Positions 8,188-16,625 of a stretch of 44,803 nt of DNA are shown piece by piece; positions within the stretch are counted from its first letter, which is position 1; the number at the start of each line of letters is the position of its first letter. This DNA is from an uncultured Sphingomonas sp. (GTDB lineage Bacteria > Pseudomonadota > Alphaproteobacteria > Sphingomonadales > Sphingomonadaceae), in contig NZ_CAJXWX010000003.1 of NCBI RefSeq assembly GCF_913062585.1, positions 200,438 to 245,240 on the forward strand. Reading direction: 5' to 3'. A program made the position numbers and the translations under genes. Under the pieces are notes generated by a model. That model did not search any database. It saw only the letters and a program-made list of their open reading frames with translations, and was not told the origin of the DNA.

Positions 8188-9199
8188 CCTCAATGATCCT
8201 TCTCGTCGTTACCGTGAATACGATATTGTCGTCGACCTCCTGGCGCACAACCGTCTGTCCCAGTTGCTCGGCGGGGTACTCCAACCGCACCTCCTCTGCG
8301 GTTCGAACGAACTCGCGTGGCCGGGTGCGGAATATCCTTGCCTCGGGGGTGAATGCCACGTCGTCGAGCCTTTGCCGCTTGAGGCACTTCCTGGTCTTCG
8401 CCTCGATCAGCACGCGTATCCCCTCGTCATCGGGACGACCGGCAACATGTATAGCCGCCTGAACCACATCATCGTTCGTTACGGTTTCGCGCCCTTCCAG
8501 GGTCTGCTTCATCTGGCGCAGTGCGGTTGGAACACCGTTCGGGAGGTGTTCGCGTACTTCGTTCAGCGACTGTCTCATTGCCGTGTCCAGCCTATCGCTG
8601 AGCTCGGTATCGGACTGGTTGCGATAGACGCCAAGATACTTTGCGAAATAGTCGGTCAGGTCGGGGGCCTGATGCATCCGATCGGCGGCCGAGATCATGC
8701 GATCCGCGTCACGGCCGACCACCCGGATCAGGCAGATTTTCTGCACCGCCTTCCGATCCTTGACGAACGCCTGGACAATGGCGCGCAGCACGCTGCGCCC
8801 CTCGGTCTGCGATAGCTCTACGGCCTCGCGATAGTCGTACTTGATCAGTGCATAGACGCGGGCATCTGCGCCGACATCCAGTTCGAATACGAAAAAGGCA
8901 CCTGCGACGGCGGTCTTCACGTGATCGCGCGCGAATTGACGGGCCAGTTCCTGACCGCCCGCTTCGAATGTGATCTCGCCTCGCGCCATTTGCTCTACGA
9001 TCGGCTTGACCAGGGAATCGTCGCGGAACTCATGCAGGGCGTCGCTGGCATCGGCGATGATGCGCGCGCGAAAGAAACCTTCCTCCTGCACTTCAATCTC
9101 TGGTTCCGGAACAAAATCTTCGTCAGGCCGGCCGACAACGTGGATGATCATGCGTGTGACCCGGAGAACATTCTGCTCGTCTTCAGTGAAAAATGCCAC
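8150..9199 (-). CDS. NdpA/YejK-like (NA37 family) protein
   Basis: 349 residues from GTG 9199, chosen because GGGAGG lies 4 bases upstream; an upstream in-frame ATG (9247) lacks such a site. The layout resembles the nucleoid-associated protein family of E. coli YejK: an N-terminal 'vtRMIIHVVG' segment, a central strand pair in which the protein reads 'GAFFVFELD...VYALIKYDYREAV' like the family's 'G.lv...y......ll.a.l', and a 'LTDYFAKYLGV' motif matching YejK's 'VADFFMDFLG'. The C-terminal third (RRPREF-like, IRVLIEAKTRKCLKRQRLDD) is less clear. YejK-type proteins bind nucleoids. In accessory DNA such homologues often accompany unknown effectors. First gene of a two-gene operon with the membrane protein above. 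Family call is moderate. Confidence 0.6.
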   Translation of the reverse strand: MAFFTEDEQNVLRVTRMIIHVVGRPDEDFVPEPEIEVQEEGFFRARIIADASDALHEFRDDSLVKPIVEQMARGEITFEAGGQELARQFARDHVKTAVAGAFFVFELDVGADARVYALIKYDYREAVELSQTEGRSVLRAIVQAFVKDRKAVQKICLIRVVGRDADRMISAADRMHQAPDLTDYFAKYLGVYRNQSDTELSDRLDTAMRQSLNEVREHLPNGVPTALRQMKQTLEGRETVTNDDVVQAAIHVAGRPDDEGIRVLIEAKTRKCLKRQRLDDVAFTPEARIFRTRPREFVRTAEEVRLEYPAEQLGQTVVRQEVDDNIVFTVTTRRIIEDGTVPDRSHTRN

Positions 9200-9281
9200 A
9201 CTGCCTCCCGTTGATTTTTCCCCAGAGTATCGACCGGTACGGCACACGGCAACGCCCCTGATCTTGTCTAGAAGATAATCG

Positions 9282-9924
9282 TCATGCCCTGATTACGGAC
9301 ACTTCGCCGATCCGTGTGGTTCATGCGGGCGAACGGTTTTCTGCACGCATCTTCCAGTCACGTCTGAAGCCCTGCGCCGCGCGCACTGCGGTAAACTTGC
9401 CGAACCGGGCGTTGACCTCGTCGAACGCCGTCGTCAGCCGGTCGCAACGCTCCACATCGCCCTCGAACAGCGCCGTTGGCCTAAAGTCAGCGGCGACCAA
9501 GTCCTCAAGCATGATCCCCGCCTTGATGTAGGCGTACCCGTTCTCAGACAACAACCAAAGCCTACCGCCCGAGCGCCGCAACCGCTTCATCGTGCGGTCG
9601 CCATCAATAGTACGACGACGATGTCGCCAGGACGCGCCTCGATGGCGCGGCTGACCACGACCAGATCGCCATCGGCGATACCCGCGTCGGTCATCGAGTG
9701 ACGCGAATCACATAACTCACGGCCGGCTGACCGATCAGCCAAGCGGCAAGATCGATCGGCTGATTCAGGACGTCCTGGGCAGGAGACGGCAAGCCGGCCG
9801 GCGTCGTCTCGAGAAGTAGTCGCGCCTCTATCGGCACCACCTCGAAGGGCAGGTCGTGCTGGGTCAGGGGCAGCATCTTTTCTTTCGATACGCTCACCAG
9901 ACCCTTATAGGACAATTCGAACAT
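9282..9924 (-). pseudogene. umuDC: umuDC remnant (error-prone polymerase operon)
   Basis: Three out-of-frame pieces on the minus strand add up to a collapsed umuD-umuC. The first frame (from Met at 9876) carries the N-terminal half of UmuD: AGLPSPAQDVLNQPIDLAAWLI and SYVIRVT. It then shifts by a small deletion where the Ser of GDSM is expected, and resumes as MTDAGIADGDLVVVSRAIEARPGD. A one-base deletion near 9603 (VVVLL then DGDRTMKRL) shifts it again. The next frame runs KRLRRSGGRLWLLSEN from UmuD straight into YAYIKAGIMLEDL, the C-terminal little-finger region of UmuC, so most of umuC, including the catalytic part, is deleted. The UmuC piece reaches RSPA, then has TGA where Trp or Tyr is usual, followed by TTRIGEVSVIRA and the original stop at 9282. 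It is clearly non-functional. Confidence 0.85.
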
Positions 9925-9933
9925 TTAGAGAAC
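9919..9933 (-). promoter_or_regulatory. LexA (SOS) box of the umuDC remnant
   Basis: GAAC, 7 bases, GAAC on the plus strand, i.e. GTTC-N7-GTTC on the minus strand, the direct-repeat LexA site of Alphaproteobacteria. It lies about 45 bases upstream of the remnant's start codon at 9876, the expected position for an SOS operator. It is perfect although the operon behind it is dead. Confidence 0.85.
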
Positions 9934-10056
9934 ATGGTCGGTCAAAAAAATGTGACGCCCGGATCGGCTTGGGCATGTCGTCGCCGTTCGATCCGTCGAA
10001 GGGCTCAATATCCGCAGTTGAGGTTTTCGATTCGCACGCGCTTTTTGCAGATCGCT

Positions 10057-10365
10057 TCAGCGGAAGGAGAGATACCCATACGGGTTGTTCACCGCACCGA
10101 ACCTTACGTCTTCCAGCGCAAGATGCGGGTCGCCGTATGCGCCATCATACCGCCCGAGAATGAAGGCTGGCAGCGGAACCCGCCCCGCTTCTCCAACCCA
10201 GGCGACCACCAAATCATCCTCGAAAAGCCCCCGATCATTACACCAGATGTCGTTGTCCGCGTCGTAGGAGACGCAGTCCCACGTCTGGTAATCGCCGATG
10301 ATCTCCGAAGGTGCGCCCTCGACGCGCGTGATCGTGAGGTCCTTGTCTATGCGGTAGGCGCCCAT
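10057..10365 (-). CDS. small conserved-looking hypothetical protein
   Basis: 102 residues from ATG 10365 with AAGGAGA 7 bases upstream. The protein begins MGAYRIDKDLTITRVEGAP and contains WDCVSYDADNDIWCNDRGLFEDD, then PLPAFILGRYDGAYGDPHLALEDVRF. This order (a short entry strand, a 'ndeGl' turn, then 'g..lvlG.d...g....t.le.v') recalls the DUF3846-type small proteins of plasmids and phages, but I am not certain. No membrane segment. It is divergent from the 306-residue integrase-like gene, with 318 bases between. Confidence 0.7.
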   Translation of the reverse strand: MGAYRIDKDLTITRVEGAPSEIIGDYQTWDCVSYDADNDIWCNDRGLFEDDLVVAWVGEAGRVPLPAFILGRYDGAYGDPHLALEDVRFGAVNNPYGYLSFR

Positions 10366-10683
10366 GCCCCGTCTCCTTCTACAGGGGGCGTGACACACAT
10401 TCGTTGCATCATCATCAACGGCGGCGAAGCCGGTCGGCTTCGCTCGGTATCTCGCTTCGATATGCCGCGTGTCGAAGTCTGACTGACACTGCAGGGCTCG
10501 ATACCCAGGCGACTCGGCTGACGCCGAATTCGGCTCCGGCTCGACCATAGCCTCACCCGAAGCGACGCGACCCCACGACGACACGCGATCCGACTGCCCG
10601 TCGGAACCGACGCGCGCGAGCAAGCTCTGCCCTTTCCAACACTGCCGACACAGCGCTCGGCAACACTTTCAAAGGATAAAAAA
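10366..10683. other. divergent intergenic region of 318 bases
   Basis: It separates the small 102-residue gene (minus) from the integrase-like gene (plus) and must hold both promoters, although no clear -35/-10 pair stands out. A GAAGCCG/CGGCTTC hairpin lies at about 10425-10440. The right end supplies the AAAGGA ribosome site for ATG 10684. Confidence 0.5.
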
Positions 10684-11604
10684 ATGGAAGAGCTCGACAT
10701 GTCGGGCGTCGACCCCCTGCGCCGCGCGGAGGTCCGTCGCCGGATTGCCGTCATCCAGGATTTCATAGCCATCGCGAAACCGAACGACGTCGACCGGAAG
10801 GGGCACGCCGATCGACTGGAACTCAGTGTCGGCCAGTTTCTCGCGCTCGTCCGCGCATGGAAGGAGTATCGTCGCCCCTCCGCCATATCCGGCTCGGGTT
10901 TCACCAGGGGCAAGGAGCGCAGGACCGGACCCCGCCACCTCGCAGCCGAGGTCAAGCGTGCAGCGCGTGAGGTGATCGCGAGCCTGGACGCCGACCTGAC
11001 CCTGAAACAGACGGTCGCGGCTGTGAACGATGCCCTGGCCGCCCAAGGGCTCAAGGCGCCATCCCGAAGCACGATCTGGAACATGGTCATGGATGCACGC
11101 CAGCACGTCGTCGTCGAGACGGACGACGACGTGGTCCTCGTTACCCGCTGCTGGATCAGGCTACCGATTGCAGCGCCCGACGGCGCGATGTCCTATCCCG
11201 AACTCGTCCTGGCCGTCCGGCCGTCGACCGGTGCCATCATCGCGGCTTCGATGGGGACTGACGACCAGGTGCCTGCCCGCATGGCGGCCGCGGTCCTCGA
11301 AGTGGCGCGCGATGCAGAGATCAGGGTCGAGAACGCCCTCGCCGACCCCTTCGAACTTGCGGGCGCGCGCGTGATCCGCCTGCTCTCGCACAATGGTCGG
11401 CGCGAACTCGCACGGGCGCTCGGCCGTGGCTTCGGCCAGATGCGCATCGTCTACCAGCCGGTTCGCGCGGTCGATCCGGTCGCCGTTCTGCGGAACAGCA
11501 AGGACCGGCCGCTCACGGCCGAAGACGCGCGCGACGTCGTCGGCGATCTCCTGCTCGATCATAACGCCGCGCGGCAGGCAGTCGAAGTGATCTGGGTCGA
11601 CTGA
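10684..11604 (+). CDS. integrase-fold (TnsB/Mu-type) protein, catalytic residues lost
   Basis: 306 residues; ATG 10684 follows AAAGGA by 8 bases. The N-terminal half is built like a transposase DNA-binding region: a helix-rich start, GHADRLELSVGQFLALVRAWKEYRRP as a helix-turn-helix, then a second one ending in APSRSTIWNMV. The C-terminal half has the strand pattern of an rve/RNase H-like core (VVLVTRCWIRLPI, YPELVLAVRPSTGAIIAASM, RVIRLLSHNGRREL, then LTAEDARDVVGDLLLDHNAAR). But the first Asp is replaced in LVTRCW, the second (normally DNG) is SHNG, and no Glu helix of the 'GkvEr' type follows. It therefore probably binds DNA but does not cut it. It is convergent with a similar protein and lies upstream of tnsABC-tniQ. 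It may be a regulator, an end-binding accessory or a relic. Confidence 0.7.
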   Translation: MEELDMSGVDPLRRAEVRRRIAVIQDFIAIAKPNDVDRKGHADRLELSVGQFLALVRAWKEYRRPSAISGSGFTRGKERRTGPRHLAAEVKRAAREVIASLDADLTLKQTVAAVNDALAAQGLKAPSRSTIWNMVMDARQHVVVETDDDVVLVTRCWIRLPIAAPDGAMSYPELVLAVRPSTGAIIAASMGTDDQVPARMAAAVLEVARDAEIRVENALADPFELAGARVIRLLSHNGRRELARALGRGFGQMRIVYQPVRAVDPVAVLRNSKDRPLTAEDARDVVGDLLLDHNAARQAVEVIWVD

Positions 11605-11643
11605 GATCCCGTCGAAGGCGACCAGCACACATCGATCGCGGCG

Positions 11644-12750
11644 CTAATCGGGAGCAAGGTGCTGCAATAGGGCCATCAGGTCTGCAGGTGGCTCCGATCG
11701 GTCGACACGCTCGAGATCCCCGACGATCGACGCGTTGTGGGCATCGACCTCTATCGCCAGCCTCATCACGTCGTCGGCGGTCGGGCTCGACGGTCCACCG
11801 CCTCCTTCCCCCGTCCCCAGCCCCTGCGTTCTGTTCGGCGAGAGCGCAATCCGGCCCAGTCGCGAACCGACGGCCGGCTTAAGATATCGGCCGAAACGCT
11901 GTCGGCGCGTCGAGGGCTCGATCGGGGCACGGACCCCCGCCGCTACGATTTCCGACCGGATGTCGTTCCATCTCTCTCCATCGACCCCCACGACGAGCTG
12001 GAAGCCTTCGACGCGATCAAGCCAGGCCACGCCGGCGAGCGGCGACCGTCCCATGCGCCTCAGCCCGTCGGCAGCGGCATCCGCGTATCCGCGCCGGCTA
12101 TCCGCCGCATCTCCCAGCGCGGCACCTAGTATCAGATGGCTTTCCTGGTCGACGATCGCGAACAGCGCGTATTCAGAGCCATCCATCCGCTGCATCGAAC
12201 AGGCGCAGCAGTCGAACCCGACATACTTGCCCGGCCGTGCCTTTCGACTTCGTCGGCGGATTTCGTCGTCCACGAAGCGACGGAAGGTATTGTAGGTCGG
12301 CGGCTTGTCTCCGAGCCCCGGGGTCTCGGCGAGCTTCAGCGCGAGCTGACGCACGCTCTCGCCCGGATGGGCATCGATCAGCTCGCGGGCTCTCTCCGAC
12401 AGCAGATCCTCGTGCTTATTCTTGCGCGTCCGCGGCGCCGTGGCGAGTACACCAAGAACCTTGAGCGATGGGGCGTCGTCCCAGGCCTTCGCCATTTCGT
12501 AAAACCTAGCGGTGTGCTTCAGTCCCGCGTTGGCGGCAGCCAGTACGGCGTCCTGAGGCGCCTTCCCCGTGTTCCACCGGGTCAGGGCGGCCATGCGCTG
12601 CAGCGCCTTGGCCCGCTGCCGCTCGGACAGTTCCGCCCACAGCACCGCTTCTTCGGCGGGCAGTGGGTCGCCCAGGAAGCCACGCAGTCGACGCATCGCC
12701 GCCTTCGACGACGGGGCTCCCGCGCCCGAAGTATCGATCTGGTCACTCAT
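11644..12750 (-). CDS. second integrase-fold (TnsB-like) protein, probably inactive
   Basis: 368 residues from ATG 12750 (TAGGAAG about 8 bases upstream). The N-terminal half is helical and basic, with a helix-turn-helix-like stretch ending PPTYNTFRRFVDDEIRRR. The middle has an RNase H-like opening KYVGFDCCACSM...YALFAIVDQESHLILGAAL, which keeps the first Asp. The positions expected to carry the second Asp and the Glu read VGVDGERWND and RFGRYLKPAVGSRLG, so no convincing DDE triad is present. The tail (GTGEGGGGPSSPTADD) is disordered. It is convergent with the 306-residue protein (39-base gap) and divergent from tnsA. The pairing of two such proteins next to an intact Tn7-like module suggests an accessory role, but this is not established. 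Confidence 0.6.
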   Translation of the reverse strand: MSDQIDTSGAGAPSSKAAMRRLRGFLGDPLPAEEAVLWAELSERQRAKALQRMAALTRWNTGKAPQDAVLAAANAGLKHTARFYEMAKAWDDAPSLKVLGVLATAPRTRKNKHEDLLSERARELIDAHPGESVRQLALKLAETPGLGDKPPTYNTFRRFVDDEIRRRSRKARPGKYVGFDCCACSMQRMDGSEYALFAIVDQESHLILGAALGDAADSRRGYADAAADGLRRMGRSPLAGVAWLDRVEGFQLVVGVDGERWNDIRSEIVAAGVRAPIEPSTRRQRFGRYLKPAVGSRLGRIALSPNRTQGLGTGEGGGGPSSPTADDVMRLAIEVDAHNASIVGDLERVDRSEPPADLMALLQHLAPD

Positions 12751-13029
12751 GGTTGCTTCCTAACCCGACGCACCCCACATGTCCATTTGTCCATATAAAA
12801 ATCAGGATGACCAAATAAGAATATTGACGGGTTGCGATCTGCTTCATACATAGCGGCTTGTCGATCACTATTTGGATAGAGAGCATATGGATTCGTACGA
12901 GGAAGCGGAACGTCGAGCGAGGGAGGATCGGAGGCGAACGCTTCGGGCGAGGCGGCGACTGAGCCGGCGGACGTCCGTATACCGCCACCGTCTGTCCGGA
13001 ACTGTTCGACCGCTCCGGGGAGAAGTCCG
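12751..13029. promoter_or_regulatory. divergent control region before tnsA with AT-rich repeats and a promoter candidate
   Basis: An island of low GC in a high-GC window. It holds a candidate plus-strand promoter, TTGACG at 12824-12829, a 17-base spacer and TACATA at 12847-12852. Three related motifs are also present: GTCCATTTGTCCATAT (12781-12796), GACCAAATAAG (12809-12819) and TATTTGGATAG (12869-12879, opposite orientation), all sharing a CAAAT-like core. They could be binding sites for a transposase-family protein or regulator. They lie between the 368-residue integrase-like gene (minus) and tnsA (plus). Confidence 0.5.
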
Positions 13030-13854
13030 ATGAGACGCATGCCCAAGCATCCCGATCCCGCCGTGCCGAACCTGGCGAACGTCGAGATCGATCCGAGCCG
13101 CCTGCGCCTGAAGCGCGTCGCGACCTCGTGGGAGGGGGGCGAGGCATCGACCTCGATCCTCGCGCGCATGACCGTGCTCCAGCACGGCGGCTACGACGAG
13201 CCCATCATCACTCGCGGCAAGAAGCACCTACGCGTCCGCATCCCCTCCCGTAAGACTGGAAGGCGACAGATGCTCGAGGGGCCGTCCGAGATGTTCCTTG
13301 GCATGGACAGTGAGGCGAACTGGAACGTGCGCGACTGGGAAGCGCACCCGATGATCTCCAGCTTCGTCTACGACGGCAAGCCGATGACCTATCGCGTCGA
13401 TCTCATGCGCCAGCTGCGGGACGGAACGGTGGAGTGCATCGAGGCCAAGCGTACCGCCAGCGACCTGGTCGATCCGGACTATGCGCTGAAGCTGGGCTGC
13501 TATGCCGAGATCTGCCGACGGATCGGATGGCAATTCGACATCCGCTACAAGGCGGAGATCATCGGATCGAAGGCGCGTCGCCGGACGGTCGAGATGCTCT
13601 TCGGCCAAGTCTACAAGCAGCTTGACCGCAGCGTGGAAAAGACGGTCGAGCGGTTCGTCAACGACAAGGTGCCGGTCGCGTGGGGCTCCCTGCGGGACGC
13701 CGTCGCTCCGCATTCCCGCATCGAGGGCAACGCGATCGTCTGCCACGTCTCGACCCGGCAGCGCCTGTCGTTCGATCTCGACGCCGAGATCACCCCGGAC
13801 ACCATCGTCACGCCCTTGTCGGCCCCGCCGGCCGTCGCCAGCATGAGGATCTGA
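13030..13854 (+). CDS. tnsA: TnsA-type endonuclease of a Tn7-like transposon
   Basis: 274 residues; ATG 13030 is preceded by GGGGAGAAG. The restriction-enzyme-like fold of TnsA is visible: Glu in MLEGPSEMFLGMDSE (about residues 81-95), then Asp124 in YRVDLM and the ECIEAKR strand with Glu138-x-Lys140, the D...ExK active site. A helical C-terminal part (about 150-274) matches the TnsC/DNA-binding domain position. In Tn7, TnsA cuts the 5' strand at the transposon ends while TnsB cuts and joins the 3' strand, giving cut-and-paste movement. First gene of tnsA-tnsB-tnsC-tniQ. A 346-base gap, unusually long, separates it from tnsB. Confidence 0.87.
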   Translation: MRRMPKHPDPAVPNLANVEIDPSRLRLKRVATSWEGGEASTSILARMTVLQHGGYDEPIITRGKKHLRVRIPSRKTGRRQMLEGPSEMFLGMDSEANWNVRDWEAHPMISSFVYDGKPMTYRVDLMRQLRDGTVECIEAKRTASDLVDPDYALKLGCYAEICRRIGWQFDIRYKAEIIGSKARRRTVEMLFGQVYKQLDRSVEKTVERFVNDKVPVAWGSLRDAVAPHSRIEGNAIVCHVSTRQRLSFDLDAEITPDTIVTPLSAPPAVASMRI

Positions 13855-14200
13855 CCATCGGACAGGCCGATACGGCCCAAGGGCCCAGGCTTCCTGACTA
13901 CCCCCACTCGGCGTCGAACGGCGGAAGCGATCCTTCCTAGCCAGTTCTGACCTGAGGCCGGTCGGCCGAGCACCGACCACCTACTCGTTTTGGCCCTCGA
14001 TCGCCGGAAGTCGGACGATCGTCGGATGGGACCCGGCCGTGAGCCAGAGGTCTGCGAGGAGCCCTCAGGCTCCACATCGGGGGCACTTAGCCCCCCACCC
14101 ACCACCGCAAGGGACGGTCCGACGGATCGATCCTCGTCCCTGTCGGCGGGTGGCGTCGTCGGCAGCCGACCTCTCCATGCCCAGACGACAGGACCACGAA
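13855..14200. other. 346-base gap between tnsA and tnsB
   Basis: No coding frame looks real here. GGGGGC-ACTTA-GCCCCC at about 14079-14096 is a strong hairpin without a following T-run. tnsA and tnsB are usually adjacent or overlapping, so the gap is worth notice. It might hold an attenuator, a second promoter or eroded sequence. Confidence 0.45.
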
Positions 14201-16543
14201 ATGACCGACCTCCCCCGCAGCTTGACCGCAGGCCGCATCATCGACATCGAAGGCATCGCTCACGTGTACGAGCGCCGCGATCCCGATGATCACCTCACGA
14301 TCCGTCGGGAAAAGAGCAATCTGGAATTCAGGTTGCCGGATCCGAAGACCGGCTTCCCAGAGAAGCCCACGACCTCGCAGCTTCTAGACCTCATGGCCGA
14401 AGGACGGGCCATCATCCGCTCGGACCGGCTCGACGACGCGGTGCGCAATCGTGCGCGCGTCATGGAGATCGATGCCCGAACCGCCAGGAAGCTCGACCCG
14501 AAGTCGGTAGCGCGAGCGATGCTCGTGCGCGCGTATGATGCCGAACCCAGCGGGCTGAGTGATCGTGCGCTGCGAGCATGGCGCGACGAGATCCTCAAGA
14601 ACGACGACGAACTGGTGGAGGCACTCAACGGGTGGACGCCCTCGCCTCAGACGATCCGCAGCTGGATCCGGAAGCGCGGCAAACCGGGTGAGCGCCGCAT
14701 GCGCGACTTCGTGGACATGCGGGGCAAGACGCCCCGCAAGCGCCGCCTGCATCCCGTCGTGTTCCAGATCATGCAGCGGCATGCGCTCGCCAGCTACACG
14801 ACAAAGTCGAATTCCATCCTCGCCCATTACGCGCTGTTCGCGACCGAACTCGGCCGCGTGAACCGCGGCGAATTCACCGGAGAGGATCTGCCGCGCTACG
14901 CGCAGCCGTCCGAGCCTTACGCCATCCCGAGCTACCAGACCTTCCGGCTCCAGGTTCGTCGCATCGAATGCTCCTATACCTGGAAGACGAAGCACGGCGA
15001 CAAGGCCGTCGGTTCGCGCTGGCTCGGCGGCGGCCATGCCCGGATGCCCACCAAGATCGGCGCGCTCACCGTCCAGGACGATACGCCGCTGCCGATGATC
15101 TTCCTCGTCGACGTGGAACGAGGGGTACCGATCGGCGAGCCGCTCTTCACGATCCAGATGGAGTACGTCACACGCTGCATCGTCGGCTGGGACCTGTCCT
15201 TCGACCGGCCGTCGACGGCGGTGACCCTGCGGACGTTCCATCACGCGGGCACGCCGAAGAAGGTGCCGGCGGACATGGCCGCTCGGTACCCCACGCTTTC
15301 AGGCATCTGCGTGCGCCCCGACGCCATCCTCCTCGACAACGCCACGCCGCATCACTCCCACGGCACCGAGGACGCCCTGGCGGACGTGGGCACCACGGTC
15401 CTCTACGCGGGTTCCGAGATGCCGCGGGACAAGGCGCTTGGCGAACGTGCCATTCTGACGATCGTACAGATCTTCGTCAGCGCGCTGCCCGGAGCGACGT
15501 ACGACATCCCGCGCGCCCGCGAGTTCGGCTACGATCCCGAAAAGCACGCGATGCTCACCATCGAGGAAGCGCAGGCTCTGCTCGCCCGGGCGATCGCCGT
15601 CTATCACGTGACGCGGAGCCGGGCGTTGATGGATCGGCAGCCGGCCCTCGTGTGGAACCAGGAGGTCGCGAAGCATGGCGTCAACGTCCTGCACGATGCC
15701 GACGAGTTCCGCCGCGCGATCGGGGAGGTCGAGTACGACGTCACGCTCACCAAGTCCGGCGTCACGGTCAACAACCTGCGCTATTCCGACTTCAAGCTGA
15801 CCCGCGAGCTCCTCGACGACATGCTCGGCCTGATCCCCCCGTCGCAACGCCGCACCAAGAATCCCAGCGTGCCGGTCAAGGTAAAGGTGGATACCGAGAA
15901 CGTCGGCCACGTCCACGTCTGGAATCGCCGCGCGGGTCGCTACGTGACCCTACCGTGCGACAATGCCGACTATGCCGAGGGACTTCCGCTCTGGCTCCAC
16001 CGTCGCATCCGCGAATTCGCCAGCGATCAGGCGATGGAGTTCAACACGCCTGCCGAGCAGATGGAGGCGCGCGCCGACTTCATCGGCGCGGTCATGGACG
16101 TGACCCCGCAGCTCCGTAAGCGCCAGAAGCGACTGATCGGTCGTCTGATGGGCATCGCTCAGGTCCGCCGCCTGCTCGGCCACGACGTCGAAGTGGACGA
16201 CGAAGCCTGCGACGGCTTCGCCGCCGCGCCCGAGATCGAGGACGTGCAGGGCGCTGTCATGCAGGACATGGCGGCGGGGTATCGCACGGACGCGGAGACG
16301 AGAACGCCGCGCTCCGGTTCCGACGCCGTCAGCAGCGTCGACGACATCGATGCCGATGGCGACGACGACGTGCGTGGAGAGGGCCCCCTGCCGCGCCGTC
16401 GACCGTCGCGCCGCGCGTCGCCCGAGGTCCGGGATCGGCGCGAGACGCACGCGAAGGCGAGCGGGAACGCCCCGGCCAAGAAGGGCTCCGCGACTCGCAA
16501 GCCGCGTACCGCAGGGCTCGTCTGGGGCACCAAGCTCTCCTGA
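14201..16543 (+). CDS. tnsB: TnsB-type DDE transposase
   Basis: 780 residues from ATG 14201 (CAGGACC upstream); a longer in-frame start at 14039 adds a poor Pro/Arg stretch. N-terminal DNA-binding helices are followed by the catalytic core: Asp293/294 in LTVQDDTPLP, Asp379 in AILLDNATPH and Glu415 in KALGERAIL, a complete DDE triad. The bulky insert and the C-terminal beta domain (NRRAGRYVTLP, about residue 630) are as in TnsB/MuA. The last 100 residues are very acidic then very basic (DDIDADGDDD to KKGSATRKPR), likely a disordered tail that could contact TnsC. It cuts and joins the transposon 3' ends. Followed after 82 bases by tnsC. Confidence 0.9.
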   Translation: MTDLPRSLTAGRIIDIEGIAHVYERRDPDDHLTIRREKSNLEFRLPDPKTGFPEKPTTSQLLDLMAEGRAIIRSDRLDDAVRNRARVMEIDARTARKLDPKSVARAMLVRAYDAEPSGLSDRALRAWRDEILKNDDELVEALNGWTPSPQTIRSWIRKRGKPGERRMRDFVDMRGKTPRKRRLHPVVFQIMQRHALASYTTKSNSILAHYALFATELGRVNRGEFTGEDLPRYAQPSEPYAIPSYQTFRLQVRRIECSYTWKTKHGDKAVGSRWLGGGHARMPTKIGALTVQDDTPLPMIFLVDVERGVPIGEPLFTIQMEYVTRCIVGWDLSFDRPSTAVTLRTFHHAGTPKKVPADMAARYPTLSGICVRPDAILLDNATPHHSHGTEDALADVGTTVLYAGSEMPRDKALGERAILTIVQIFVSALPGATYDIPRAREFGYDPEKHAMLTIEEAQALLARAIAVYHVTRSRALMDRQPALVWNQEVAKHGVNVLHDADEFRRAIGEVEYDVTLTKSGVTVNNLRYSDFKLTRELLDDMLGLIPPSQRRTKNPSVPVKVKVDTENVGHVHVWNRRAGRYVTLPCDNADYAEGLPLWLHRRIREFASDQAMEFNTPAEQMEARADFIGAVMDVTPQLRKRQKRLIGRLMGIAQVRRLLGHDVEVDDEACDGFAAAPEIEDVQGAVMQDMAAGYRTDAETRTPRSGSDAVSSVDDIDADGDDDVRGEGPLPRRRPSRRASPEVRDRRETHAKASGNAPAKKGSATRKPRTAGLVWGTKLS

Positions 16544-16625
16544 TCGCGACCGAGATCGTGCGGTTCCGGGGCGGGCGCCGGAACCGCACGACCTTGGTGC
16601 GCCCGCGCCAACCTGGAGAAGTTGT

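Noticed and set aside
6853..9199. Kiwa (KwaAB) defence system
   Set aside because: Sizes and membrane topology differ and no clear KwaB motif was seen.
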